From the NCBI GenBank assembly GCA_017432075.1, contig JAFRJV010000078.1, positions 1 through 64,000 on the forward strand: DNA of 64,000 bases. The letters are read 5' to 3'. The translations under genes and the position numbers were made by a program. Positions 35,601 to 44,600 of the stretch are shown piece by piece. A model generated the notes under the pieces. The model did no database searches. It had not been told where the DNA came from and was given only the letters and a program-made list of their open reading frames with translations. The stretch is from Mogibacterium sp. (GTDB lineage Bacteria; Bacillota; Clostridia; Peptostreptococcales; Anaerovoracaceae). The number at the start of each line of letters is the position of its first letter. The stretch's first letter is position 1.

Positions 35601-36817
35601 ACATACTGGTAACAGGTGCAAAGGGATTCGTAGGAAAAAACCTCACAGAGAATCTTAAGAATATAAGAGACGGCAAAAACCGCACAAGGCCCGCACTTCA
35701 GATCGAAGAGATCTTCGAGTACGACATCACTTCGACTCCGGAAGATCTCGATATGTACTGCGAAAAGGCTGATTTCGTATTCAACCTCGCAGGGGTAAAC
35801 CGCCCGAAGGATCCGGAGGAATTCAGAAAGGGCAACTTCGGTTTTGCTTCGACACTGCTTGAGACCCTGAAGAAGCACGGCAACAAGTGCCCGGTGATGC
35901 TGTCGTCATCGATACAGGCGACGCTGGCCGGCAGGTTCGGCACGTCTGAGTACGGTCTTTCCAAAAAAGCAGGCGAGGAGCTGTTCTTCGACTACGGAAA
36001 GGAGACCGGAGCAAAGGTTCTTGTCTACAGATTCCCGAATCTCGTGGGAAAGTGGGTAAGACCGAATTACAATTCAGCAGTCGGTACTTTCTGCAACAAC
36101 ATTGCGAACGACCTTCCTATCACGGTCAATGATCCTTCAGTCGAACTTGAGATGCTCTTCATTGATGATCTGGTCGAAGAGATGTTTGACGCGCTCGAGG
36201 GAAAAGAGCATCACTGCGAATTCGAAGGCGTCGAAACGGTCCGCTGCGACGACGGACGCTATTGCTGCGCACCTGTGACACACAAGGCAACTCTGGGATA
36301 TATTGTCGAATGCCTTGAGAAGTTCCGGGATCAGCCGAAAACGCTCATGATGCCTGCGATCCCGAAGGGGTCCTTCGAGAAGAAGCTGTACTCGATGTAC
36401 CTGTCGTATCTGCCTGAAGACAAGGTCGCGTTTGACCTTGATATGAAGTGCGATGACAGGGGATCCTTCACTGAGCTGCTGAAGACCGCAGATCACGGCC
36501 AGTTCTCGGTGAATATTTCAAAGCCGGGGATCACAAAAGGGCAGCATTGGCATAACAGCAAGTGGGAGTTCTTCATTGTGGTCAGCGGTCATGGGCTTAT
36601 CCAGGAGAGAAAGATAGGTATCGACTTCGAAACGGGCAAGCCATACGAGCCGATAGAATTCGAGGTAAGCGGTGACCGTATTCAGGCTGTTCACATGCTG
36701 CCGGGATATACTCATAACATAATCAACCTCAGCGAGACTGAAAACCTCGTTACACTTATGTGGGCAAATGAGGTGTTTGATCCAGCGAAACCGGATACAT
36801 TTGCAGAAACTGTGTGA
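35597..36817 (+). CDS. capF: Bifunctional UDP-sugar epimerase/reductase CapF/FnlB
   Basis: 406 residues from the ATG at 35597 (MNILVTGAKGFVGKNLTENL), which overlaps the capG stop and has GGAG 9 bases upstream; an in-frame ATG at 35582 is less likely. The N-terminal SDR domain (about 1-250) has YGLSKKAGE as the catalytic Y-x-x-x-K. The C-terminal cupin domain (about 275-400) has the metal site motif GQHWHNSKWEFF. This SDR-plus-cupin design is specific to CapF, which epimerises at C3 and reduces C4 in UDP-L-FucNAc synthesis. Confidence 0.92.
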   Translation: MNILVTGAKGFVGKNLTENLKNIRDGKNRTRPALQIEEIFEYDITSTPEDLDMYCEKADFVFNLAGVNRPKDPEEFRKGNFGFASTLLETLKKHGNKCPVMLSSSIQATLAGRFGTSEYGLSKKAGEELFFDYGKETGAKVLVYRFPNLVGKWVRPNYNSAVGTFCNNIANDLPITVNDPSVELEMLFIDDLVEEMFDALEGKEHHCEFEGVETVRCDDGRYCCAPVTHKATLGYIVECLEKFRDQPKTLMMPAIPKGSFEKKLYSMYLSYLPEDKVAFDLDMKCDDRGSFTELLKTADHGQFSVNISKPGITKGQHWHNSKWEFFIVVSGHGLIQERKIGIDFETGKPYEPIEFEVSGDRIQAVHMLPGYTHNIINLSETENLVTLMWANEVFDPAKPDTFAETV

Positions 36818-36833
36818 GTGCAAGAGACTGAAC

Positions 36834-38174
36834 ATGAAATATATCTTAAGCGCTTATATTGCTGTAAATATTGGTATTGCAGTCCTTTCATCAAAGATCC
36901 CGGACAGAATAAGAACGATCCTGGTATATGCATCGGTTTCGGTCCTGCTGTGCATAGGGACTCTGAAGTACTGCAATGAAGCAATGAGGAGGGTCACACA
37001 CTTCTCAGCTCTTGCTTTTCCTGCCGGCATAGCAGCGCTGATCGTTCTTGCAATCGCTGGATGCAGACGGAAGACAAGCGCGGGCAGTCTTCGATACAGC
37101 AGGGCGTTCTGGTTCGGATGGATCCTGTGCTTCGCTGTGATGTTTATCATGACGTTCGTGCATCCGGTAAAAAAGAGCTACTACATGTGGAGCGTATCCT
37201 GTCTCTTTATCTTTCCGCTGATATTCATCGGGTGGAGAGATAAGGACCGCTTTAAGGAATTATGCAGGAACGTTTCCGAAAGCGTCCTTGCTGTTTCGTA
37301 CATCTTCATATTGCTCAGCATCATGCTGGTTCCGTTTTTCTCCGGGGGCGACCTGGGACTTGTTCTGACGGAATATATCGGCATGGCAGTGAACCCGAAT
37401 AACAACGGGATGCTGGTGATAGCTTTCTTCGGACCGGTGCTGTATCTTCTTCTTTGCGAAAGAAGACTGAAACCCATATACTACCTGATCCCTATGGGTG
37501 TATGCGTGGGAATATCCGTGATATCAAACTGCCGTACAGCTGAACTGGGCATATTGCTCCAGACGGCAGGCGGTCTCGCATATTACTACCTGTATTCGGT
37601 CAGGCCGGCCGGAGAGAAGGTCAACTGGAAAAAGCTGGTGGCAGCTATACTGATCGTCTTTGCAATAGCCGTGGTTTCAGGAGTCATCCTTAAACAGCTT
37701 GATAAAATGAACCTCGAAGTTCATGCTGCGGACGCTATCGAGGCTGACGGAGGCACGCTATTCGACAAACTTGATCAGCTTTCTTCAGGGCGTCTTGCGA
37801 TAACGCGTACTTATTTAGAACAGTCTACTTTCTGGGGAAACGGAAGCCCGGACGGTCCTGTAATCGAAGGATATGAGGCTTCCAAATGGTCGTTCAACAA
37901 CGCAGTGGATGTATTATATATCTCAGGAGTGATCCCGTTTGCCGGCTGCGTGATATGGATGATCTCAGTTATAATATTCATCCTGAAATGCCTGTTCGGC
38001 AGGGGTGAGCGGAGGCCGGAGTATTTATTCACGATCGTGACATTTGCAGGCTATTTTACAGAGTTCATGCTCGAAGTCACGATCTATCCGATAACCACCA
38101 GCCTGGTGCTTCTGGCATATATCGGGTTTATACCTATAGCCTGCAGAGAAACAGTTAATGAAAGGGAAAAGTAA
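36834..38174 (+). CDS. O-antigen ligase/polymerase-like membrane protein
   Basis: 446 residues from the ATG at 36834. An earlier in-frame start at 36768 would overlap capF by 50 bases and precede the first membrane helix (MKYILSAYIAVNIGIAVLSS) with a charged tail, so it was not used. There are about ten to twelve hydrophobic segments and a large external loop between residues about 290 and 360 (IEADGGTLFDKLDQLSSGR, containing the L..LSSGR motif typical of Wzy/WaaL-like proteins). It is either a second repeat-unit polymerase or a ligase attaching polymer to an acceptor. The stop overlaps the next ATG by one base. Confidence 0.8.
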   Translation: MKYILSAYIAVNIGIAVLSSKIPDRIRTILVYASVSVLLCIGTLKYCNEAMRRVTHFSALAFPAGIAALIVLAIAGCRRKTSAGSLRYSRAFWFGWILCFAVMFIMTFVHPVKKSYYMWSVSCLFIFPLIFIGWRDKDRFKELCRNVSESVLAVSYIFILLSIMLVPFFSGGDLGLVLTEYIGMAVNPNNNGMLVIAFFGPVLYLLLCERRLKPIYYLIPMGVCVGISVISNCRTAELGILLQTAGGLAYYYLYSVRPAGEKVNWKKLVAAILIVFAIAVVSGVILKQLDKMNLEVHAADAIEADGGTLFDKLDQLSSGRLAITRTYLEQSTFWGNGSPDGPVIEGYEASKWSFNNAVDVLYISGVIPFAGCVIWMISVIIFILKCLFGRGERRPEYLFTIVTFAGYFTEFMLEVTIYPITTSLVLLAYIGFIPIACRETVNEREK

Positions 38175-39820
38175 TGGCAGACAGAATAGATATCACCGCA
38201 ATAATACCCGCATATAACGCGGAGCCTACACTTGGCAGACTGCTTGAAAGCGTACAGAAGCAGACTTTCAGCAACTTTGAAGTTCTGATCGTCAATGATG
38301 GGTCAAAAGACGATACGCAGAGGATAATCGACGAGTTCTGTGCCAAAGATCCGCGGTTCAGAGGTTTTCATAAAGAAAACGGAGGAGTTTCATCTGCCAG
38401 AAACATGGCTCTTGATAACGCAAAAGGCAAATACATAGTATTTTATGATTCAGACGACACGGTTCCGGAAGGATCCATGCAGGTGCTGTTTGAGGCTGCT
38501 GAAGAAAACAATGCAGATCTTGTTGTTGCCGGCAAAAGGAATTCCACCCTTACAAGAAGACGCATAGGTGGAAAGTCCATCCGCTTTGCCCGCAGTAATG
38601 AGATCGATAAATACGATCCGGAATTTGCATATTCCTTCGGCCTCTGGAACAAGATGTTCAGAAGGGATATCATCGAAGAGCACCATATACGCTTCGAGTC
38701 ATTCCGGAATGCCAACGACGGACTCTTCGTGTTCAACTACCTTCAGTACTGCGATACTATCACCGGTCGTGACAAGATCGTATATGAATGGAGAAAGAGA
38801 CTGTTCTACGATGATCCGTCGATCTCACAGATAAGAACACTTAAGGGCCTGAAAAGCATCTGCGAAGCGCTTGAACGGGTAAAGTCTATACACGACGGCA
38901 TGCTGGATAATGATGGTATCGCTGCAGATGATGAGCGCAGAAAAGCTTTTGACGATGCATTCTATTACAGGATAGCAAACGTTACTTTCCTTGATCACTA
39001 CTACAGGCACATGTGGCTTGATGAAGATGAAGCTATTGAGCTTGCCGTGCAGAAGTATCAGGAGTGCAGAGACAGATTGTCTGATGAAATGCTGGAACAG
39101 CTTGAATCGAGACACAGTGATCTTTCACCGGTCGACCGTCTGCTGACAAAAGAGGAGATACTGAAGGATCCTTCACTTGCGATCGTTGTAGCAGACAACG
39201 TGTCAGGCGAATGGGTCGACATGATGCTCGACAGCCTTTTTGACCAGCAGTTCCCGTACTTTGTTGTCTATGTTCCTGAAAAGCTGAAAGTCAGAGCAGA
39301 TGTCAGAAGCAAAGCGAACTTCAGGACTTATAAGGGCAAAACGAAAAAGCTCATTGATGAGATCACCGACGGACGGGCCGCTGAATTCCTCATGCTCATA
39401 GACGAAGAGATGTACTTTGACTCCATGATGCTCAGAGCACTGGTCAGCATCCTGAAGAAGGATCCGTCTGTAGATGTGGCAATGACCGAACCTTACACGC
39501 TGGATATCGCCAACAAAACAGGCAGGGATATCGGAGTCATGCATGAGCTATATAATAAAAAGCTCGAAGATGACGCTTTCAACGCGTCTGAGAAGCGCTG
39601 GTACGATCAGTTCCACGTAAATAAGGTGATCAGGGTATCGGCCATGGCGGACGCGGCAAAGCATAAGGCGTTCATGAAGAACGACTGGAGCCGTCTCGGG
39701 TCGCTGGTCAAGGTCAAGAGAACTACCTGGAGAAACTGGGTATTTGTAGGCGCTACAGAGGAAGACGTTGAAAAGAGATACAACGAACCATTAGCGAAGC
39801 TCCGCAGAAAGTTCAAGTAG
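38174..39820 (+). CDS. Glycosyltransferase family 2 with C-terminal extension
   Basis: 548 residues. The first 230 residues are a GT-A fold enzyme: ITAIIPAYNAEPTLGRLLES, VLIVNDGSKDDT, NGGVSSARNMAL and the DSDDTVPEG metal-binding DXD region. Residues about 350-548 form an additional domain with no motif recognised here; it may bind acceptor or partner proteins. Family enzymes are inverting transferases, often for Gal, Glc or GlcNAc. It precedes the cytidylyltransferase/LicD pair and could build the acceptor for that modification. Confidence 0.85.
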   Translation: MADRIDITAIIPAYNAEPTLGRLLESVQKQTFSNFEVLIVNDGSKDDTQRIIDEFCAKDPRFRGFHKENGGVSSARNMALDNAKGKYIVFYDSDDTVPEGSMQVLFEAAEENNADLVVAGKRNSTLTRRRIGGKSIRFARSNEIDKYDPEFAYSFGLWNKMFRRDIIEEHHIRFESFRNANDGLFVFNYLQYCDTITGRDKIVYEWRKRLFYDDPSISQIRTLKGLKSICEALERVKSIHDGMLDNDGIAADDERRKAFDDAFYYRIANVTFLDHYYRHMWLDEDEAIELAVQKYQECRDRLSDEMLEQLESRHSDLSPVDRLLTKEEILKDPSLAIVVADNVSGEWVDMMLDSLFDQQFPYFVVYVPEKLKVRADVRSKANFRTYKGKTKKLIDEITDGRAAEFLMLIDEEMYFDSMMLRALVSILKKDPSVDVAMTEPYTLDIANKTGRDIGVMHELYNKKLEDDAFNASEKRWYDQFHVNKVIRVSAMADAAKHKAFMKNDWSRLGSLVKVKRTTWRNWVFVGATEEDVEKRYNEPLAKLRRKFK

Positions 39821-39830
39821 GGAGGAATCC

Positions 39831-40622
39831 ATGAACATAGCATTGATTTTTGCCGGCGGCAGCGGCATACGCATGGGTGCGGGTGTACCGAAGCAATTCC
39901 TCGAGGTAAACGGAAAACCGATCCTCGTGCACACGGTGCAGCTGTTTCAGTACCATAAGAAGATCGACAAAATTTATATCGCTACCATCGAAGACTATAT
40001 TCCATATGTAGAGGATCTGATCGAGGAATACAGGCTTTCCAAGGTAACCTCCGTGATCAAAGGAGGGGACAGCGCGATGGACTCTATATACAGGCTGATC
40101 AGAAAAGCTGCTGAAGAGAACGACGGAGACAGTATCGTTCTGGTACATGACGGGGTAAGGCCGTTTGTGGATTACGATGTTATCTCAGACAACATCGACA
40201 GTGTTTTAAACAGAGGCAACGCCATAACCTGCACTCTGAGTACAGAGACCGTGATCATCAGCAATGACGGCAATACGATCGACTCGGTGCCGTTAAGGAA
40301 AAACAGCTATACAGCTCAGGCGCCGCAGAGCTTCCGCCTCAGCGAGATCCTTGCAGCGCACGATGAGATAAGGAAGATAAATCCTTCATACACCGATATA
40401 GTGGACTGCTGCTCAATATACAGACAGCTCGGAAAAGAGCTTTACATGATAGCAGGAAACAGAGGAAATATAAAAGTTACAACACCGGAAGACGTATATA
40501 TGTATCAGGCACTGATACGTTACAGAGAAAACGAGCAGACATTCGGCTTCGGCCTTACCAACAGGACGAGCTCGAGATTAGCCGCTTTCAGCAATAAAGA
40601 TAAAACGGAGGAAAATATATGA
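39831..40622 (+). CDS. IspD/TarI-family cytidylyltransferase 1
   Basis: 263 residues with GGGAGGA before the ATG. MNIALIFAGGSGIRM, then GVPKQFLEVNGKPI and VHDGVRPFVDYD are the IspD/TarI signature. The frame overlaps the next gene (LicD fusion) by 4 bases. IspD itself makes CDP-methylerythritol; relatives in polysaccharide loci (TarI, Bcs1, human CRPPA) make CDP-ribitol or other CDP-alditols. The overlap with a LicD-family gene argues that its product is the donor for that enzyme. No TarJ-type alcohol dehydrogenase is visible nearby. Confidence 0.85.
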   Translation: MNIALIFAGGSGIRMGAGVPKQFLEVNGKPILVHTVQLFQYHKKIDKIYIATIEDYIPYVEDLIEEYRLSKVTSVIKGGDSAMDSIYRLIRKAAEENDGDSIVLVHDGVRPFVDYDVISDNIDSVLNRGNAITCTLSTETVIISNDGNTIDSVPLRKNSYTAQAPQSFRLSEILAAHDEIRKINPSYTDIVDCCSIYRQLGKELYMIAGNRGNIKVTTPEDVYMYQALIRYRENEQTFGFGLTNRTSSRLAAFSNKDKTEENI

Positions 40623-42829
40623 AGTACTACACCATAGATGACCTTGTGGATCTCGCGACACCCGAAGAACACAAAGCGCATCTTGTTGAGATGATGAGCA
40701 CTTTTGATGCGTTCTGCAAAGAGCACGGCCTGCGCTATTATCTTTCCGGAGGCACTCTGCTGGGCGCGGTCAGGCATAAGGGATTCATCCCATGGGATGA
40801 CGATGTTGATGTCAACATGCCAAGACCTGACTGTGACAAGCTGATGGAGCTGTCCGGAGGACGCATAGGAAGATACGTGCTGAACCCGCCGAACTACTCG
40901 GGCGGTTATCACGCATATCATTACAAGCTCTATGATGACTCGATCCTTGTTGCGAAGAAGAGAGGAAATGAGCTCTCCGGAAGAGTTTATCCGATTTTCA
41001 TGGACATATTCCCGATCGACGGACTTCCTGATACCGAAGAAGAGAACAAAAAGTTCTACGAGGAGCTGATCGCTCTTAAGGAAAGGTGCAATACCGTCTG
41101 GAACAAGAAGCCTTACATGGGCAGGGATCCTTTCAAGAGAAAGAAGATCGATGCTGAATACAACAGGCTCAGACAGATCGGCATTGAGCAGCTGTTCAAC
41201 GACGTAGTTGCGCATCAGACCAAGATCGGATTCGATAATTCCGATTATGTGGGCGTTACCAGCACCAACGTGCATAACGAAGAAGAGCGTGTCGTAAAAG
41301 CTGAGTACATGCCGGTAGTGGAGGTCGAATTCGAGGGCCGCAAGTTCCCTGCTCCTAAGGGATGGAAGCAGTACCTCAAGCAGCTTTACGGACCAAACTT
41401 CATGGAGCTTCCGCCTGTTTATACAAGGATCTCCAGACACGGACTGATCCCGTTCCGCTCGAAGGGACAGCTCTTCAATGACGAGCAGACTTTCGACTGG
41501 GATACATGGCAGAAGACATGGTGCAAGGGCGAGCCTGACATCACGATAGCCATCTGCGGACTCGTAAAGAGCGACAACCTTGGTGAACTGTTCATCGCAC
41601 GCAGCCTTGAGTATCTGATCGGAACGGAACTTCGCAAGATCTATCCTGATATCCAGATCAGATTCAAGGAAGTCGACCTGCTGGCCCGCAACGACCAGAC
41701 CATAAGCGCTCTGGGAACTGTGGACAGAAGAGTTACAAATTACAGCAACTTCGATACGCGCTTCATGGGAACGGAGCAGGTCATGCTTGCGCTCAAGAAC
41801 AGAGCGGGAAAGCAGAAGAACCGCGTGCTGGCAAACAGCATGCACCGCGCAAGACACCTGGTATGGAAGCATGGCGCAAACTACAAGAAACGCCTTGACG
41901 GGTTCTTCGACGAGAGACTCGCAGGCTCGGATTTCATCGTCGTAGACGGAGCCGGACTGCTCGAGTACAGCTACAACGAGTATGAATGGCCGCTCCTCGA
42001 GATAAGCGAATACGCTGAGAAGCACGGCCTGTCCATCGTATACAACGCTATCGGACGCGCGGGAGAATTCGATCCTGATGACTTCCGCTGCAAGATCCTC
42101 ATGAAGGCTCTCCGCTCCGACGCGATAAAGTACATTTCCGCGAGAGACAACCCGGACCAGGTGGCGGCATGCACAGGCGGCAAGCACAAGGTCAAGCTGC
42201 TCGCCGACGCGGCATTCTGCATGAACGAGACTTATCCTCCGCTGAAAGAGGAAGAGCGCAAGAAGATCGGTATCGGTCTCATCAGAGGCAATTCGCTTAC
42301 TGAGTACGGTGCGAACTTCCATGAGAGCGACTGGGTGAAGCTGTTCTCAAAGATCGCACGCACTCTTGAGAAGCGCGGATATGAGTATGAATTCTTTACA
42401 AACGGTCTCCAGTCGGATATCGAAATGGGCAGAAAGGTCATAGAGAAGATGGGCATCTCCGGCGATGCGATGCTGATGAGACCGACGGATGATTACGAGC
42501 TCTACAGCACCATCAACAGATATGCCGGCATAATCACTTGCAGGATGCACTCCTGCATCGCGGCGTTCACACTCAAGGTGCCTTCAGTGGTGCTTTCGTG
42601 GAACGATAAGGTCGATGAGCTGATGAAGAACATCGGCTATCCGGACAGAGTGATAACAAAAGACGCCTTCAAGGCAGACTACATCGTTGATTGCATGGAG
42701 AAGGCAATTGCAGAAGGGGTTGAGGATGATAAGCTTGAAGCAATGAAGGCGAAGGCCCGTGAGAGCGTACAGGACTATATCGGACTCATAGCTGAAGTTG
42801 CAGAAAAGAAGATGAAAGGAAAGGAGTAA
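40619..42829 (+). CDS. Fusion: LicD-family phosphotransferase + polysaccharide pyruvyl transferase-like domain
   Basis: 736 residues. Residues 1-270 are LicD (LSGGTLLGAVRHKG, FIPWDDDVDVNMPRPD, IFMDIFPIDGLPD). Residues about 305-700 match the polysaccharide pyruvyl transferase family (DITIAICGLVKSDNLGELF, then ITCRMHSCIAAFTLKVPSVV near the C-terminus). The protein may therefore add both an alditol or choline phosphate and a ketal pyruvate, or the second domain may be a related transferase. It overlaps the upstream cytidylyltransferase. A separate pyruvyl-transferase-family protein is encoded at 44601. Confidence 0.85.
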   Translation: MKYYTIDDLVDLATPEEHKAHLVEMMSTFDAFCKEHGLRYYLSGGTLLGAVRHKGFIPWDDDVDVNMPRPDCDKLMELSGGRIGRYVLNPPNYSGGYHAYHYKLYDDSILVAKKRGNELSGRVYPIFMDIFPIDGLPDTEEENKKFYEELIALKERCNTVWNKKPYMGRDPFKRKKIDAEYNRLRQIGIEQLFNDVVAHQTKIGFDNSDYVGVTSTNVHNEEERVVKAEYMPVVEVEFEGRKFPAPKGWKQYLKQLYGPNFMELPPVYTRISRHGLIPFRSKGQLFNDEQTFDWDTWQKTWCKGEPDITIAICGLVKSDNLGELFIARSLEYLIGTELRKIYPDIQIRFKEVDLLARNDQTISALGTVDRRVTNYSNFDTRFMGTEQVMLALKNRAGKQKNRVLANSMHRARHLVWKHGANYKKRLDGFFDERLAGSDFIVVDGAGLLEYSYNEYEWPLLEISEYAEKHGLSIVYNAIGRAGEFDPDDFRCKILMKALRSDAIKYISARDNPDQVAACTGGKHKVKLLADAAFCMNETYPPLKEEERKKIGIGLIRGNSLTEYGANFHESDWVKLFSKIARTLEKRGYEYEFFTNGLQSDIEMGRKVIEKMGISGDAMLMRPTDDYELYSTINRYAGIITCRMHSCIAAFTLKVPSVVLSWNDKVDELMKNIGYPDRVITKDAFKADYIVDCMEKAIAEGVEDDKLEAMKAKARESVQDYIGLIAEVAEKKMKGKE

Positions 42830-42833
42830 TCAT

Positions 42834-43535
42834 ATGATCGCAGCATTATTGACAGCGGCAGGCGTTGGCTCCAGGATGCACCAGGAGATCCCAAAGCAGT
42901 TCATGCATGTAGACAACAAGCCACTTATCGTGTATACACTGGAGAAGTTCCAGAACCATCCGAACATTGACGCGATAGTTCTCGTAACACTTCCGTCATG
43001 GATCGATGTGGCATGGGCATATGCAAGACAGTACAACATCGATAAGCTCAAATGGATCGTTCCGGGCGGTGATACCGGACAGGAATCCATCCATAACGGA
43101 CTGGTCAAGCTCAGCGAGGAGATGCAGCCTGATGATATCGTCATGATACACGACGGCAACAGATGCATGGTCTCCACTGACATCATCTCGAACAGCATTG
43201 CCGTTTACAGGGAAAAGGGAAGCGCTGTTGCTGCCATCCCTTGCGTCGAGGCTGTGTTCAGAAGCCAGGACGATGGTGTTTCGTCAACGATCTCCATTCC
43301 GAGAGAGCAGCTGTTCAGGACTCAGACACCTCATACTTATACGCTTAAGAAGCTCCTCTGGGCTCATGATGAAGCTGCAAAGCGCGGTATCAAATCCACT
43401 GCTGCTTCCTGCACACTGATGGCAGAGCTCGGAGAGACCGTATATTTCTCAAAGGGAGCTGAAGAGAATCTTAAGATCACTACAATGGAAGATCTCGAGA
43501 TCTTTGAGTCGCTGCTCCACGCACAGAAACAGTAA
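42834..43535 (+). CDS. IspD/TarI-family cytidylyltransferase 2
   Basis: 233 residues, near the usual IspD length. MIAALLTAAGVGSRM, EIPKQFMHVDNKPLIVYTL, GGDTGQESIHNGL and MIHDGNRCMVSTD correspond to the family motifs. AAGGAG is 8 bases upstream of the ATG. It is followed at 16 bases by an SDR gene. This pairing resembles the fused cytidylyltransferase-SDR reductases (Bcs1/Acs1) that make CDP-ribitol in Haemophilus. A housekeeping IspD role is possible but unlikely in this setting. Confidence 0.83.
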   Translation: MIAALLTAAGVGSRMHQEIPKQFMHVDNKPLIVYTLEKFQNHPNIDAIVLVTLPSWIDVAWAYARQYNIDKLKWIVPGGDTGQESIHNGLVKLSEEMQPDDIVMIHDGNRCMVSTDIISNSIAVYREKGSAVAAIPCVEAVFRSQDDGVSSTISIPREQLFRTQTPHTYTLKKLLWAHDEAAKRGIKSTAASCTLMAELGETVYFSKGAEENLKITTMEDLEIFESLLHAQKQ

Positions 43536-43550
43536 TACCGGAGAAATATA

Positions 43551-44597
43551 ATGAAATATACCGAAAAGTATTTTCAGGATGTCGACGAAGTGCTGGCATG
43601 CGTACCGGGGGTCGAGCAGCTTTACGGAAGCAGCATACTCATAACAGGTGCTACCGGAATGATCTGTTCGACAGTCGTCGATCTTCTTCTGAGACTCAAC
43701 CGCAGAGATAACGCCGGCATAAAGATCATAGCGGCGGGCAGAAGCCGCGAAAGGCTTTACGCCAGATTCGAAGGCTTCACGGAAAACGATGGCTTGCTGT
43801 ATGAGCCTTATGATGCGACAGAATTATCACGTGTCGACTTCTCAGGTGATGTAGATTATGTGATACACGGGGCCAGCAATGCCAACCCTGCGATCTACAT
43901 GAAGGAGCCGGTAGAGACTATACTGGCGAATGTTACCGGGCTGAATGCGATGCTCGACTTTGCAGTGCGCAGGAAGGTAAAACGCCTGCTGTACATTTCG
44001 TCGAGCGAAGTCTACGGACAGAACAGTACGACCGATCCTTACGAGGAAAACGCATATGGCTTTGTTGATATCCTCAGCCAGAGGGCAGGGTATCCGTGCT
44101 CAAAGAGAACGGGAGAATCCCTGTGCGTAGCATATGGCATGGAGCACGGACTCGATACAGTCATGGTCAGACCGGGACATATCTACGGCCCATCCATAAC
44201 GAAATCAGACAACCGGGCATCCGCGGAGTTCACTGTCAAAGCGCTTGCCGGCGAAGACATCGTCATGAAGAGCAAGGGCACACAGCTGAGGTCGTACTGC
44301 CATACGCTCGACTGCGCATCGGCGATCCTGGCGGTACTTCTGAAGGGTGAAGCCGGACAGGCTTACAATATATCGAACCCGGATTCCATCTGCACCATAG
44401 CGGATATCGCAGAGGCTCTGGCGAAAGCCGCGGGCACAGAGGTGAGATTCAGCGAAGCTACGGATGCAGAGAAGAAGAGCTATAATCCTGCTACGAACTC
44501 GTCGCTTCGATCGGACAAACTTGAGGCTCTTGGCTGGAAGGCCTGCTTCCCGCTTGAGCGCGGAGCAAAGCAGACGCTGGACACACTGAGAGGATAG
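43551..44597 (+). CDS. NAD-dependent epimerase/dehydratase (extended SDR)
   Basis: 348 residues. SILITGATGMICSTVVDLLL is the Rossmann motif, ISSSEVYGQ supplies the active-site serine region and YPCSKRTGE is the catalytic Y-x-x-x-K. RPGHIYGP and the C-terminal SYNPATNSSLRSDKLEALGW pattern are typical of nucleotide-sugar epimerases and reductases. It lies between a cytidylyltransferase and a pyruvyl-transferase-like gene, so it may act on a CDP-linked alditol or sugar, or be the reductase that makes the alditol phosphate. The substrate cannot be set from sequence. Confidence 0.82.
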   Translation: MKYTEKYFQDVDEVLACVPGVEQLYGSSILITGATGMICSTVVDLLLRLNRRDNAGIKIIAAGRSRERLYARFEGFTENDGLLYEPYDATELSRVDFSGDVDYVIHGASNANPAIYMKEPVETILANVTGLNAMLDFAVRRKVKRLLYISSSEVYGQNSTTDPYEENAYGFVDILSQRAGYPCSKRTGESLCVAYGMEHGLDTVMVRPGHIYGPSITKSDNRASAEFTVKALAGEDIVMKSKGTQLRSYCHTLDCASAILAVLLKGEAGQAYNISNPDSICTIADIAEALAKAAGTEVRFSEATDAEKKSYNPATNSSLRSDKLEALGWKACFPLERGAKQTLDTLRG

Positions 44598-44600
44598 TGA

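Noticed and set aside
36768..36833. Upstream in-frame start for the O-antigen-ligase-like gene
   Set aside because: It would overlap capF by 50 bases and add a charged tail before the first membrane helix; the ATG at 36834 fits better.
40520..42322. 600-codon reverse-strand open frame opposite the LicD fusion
   Set aside because: Antisense shadow; the forward product has full LicD and pyruvyl-transferase motifs.
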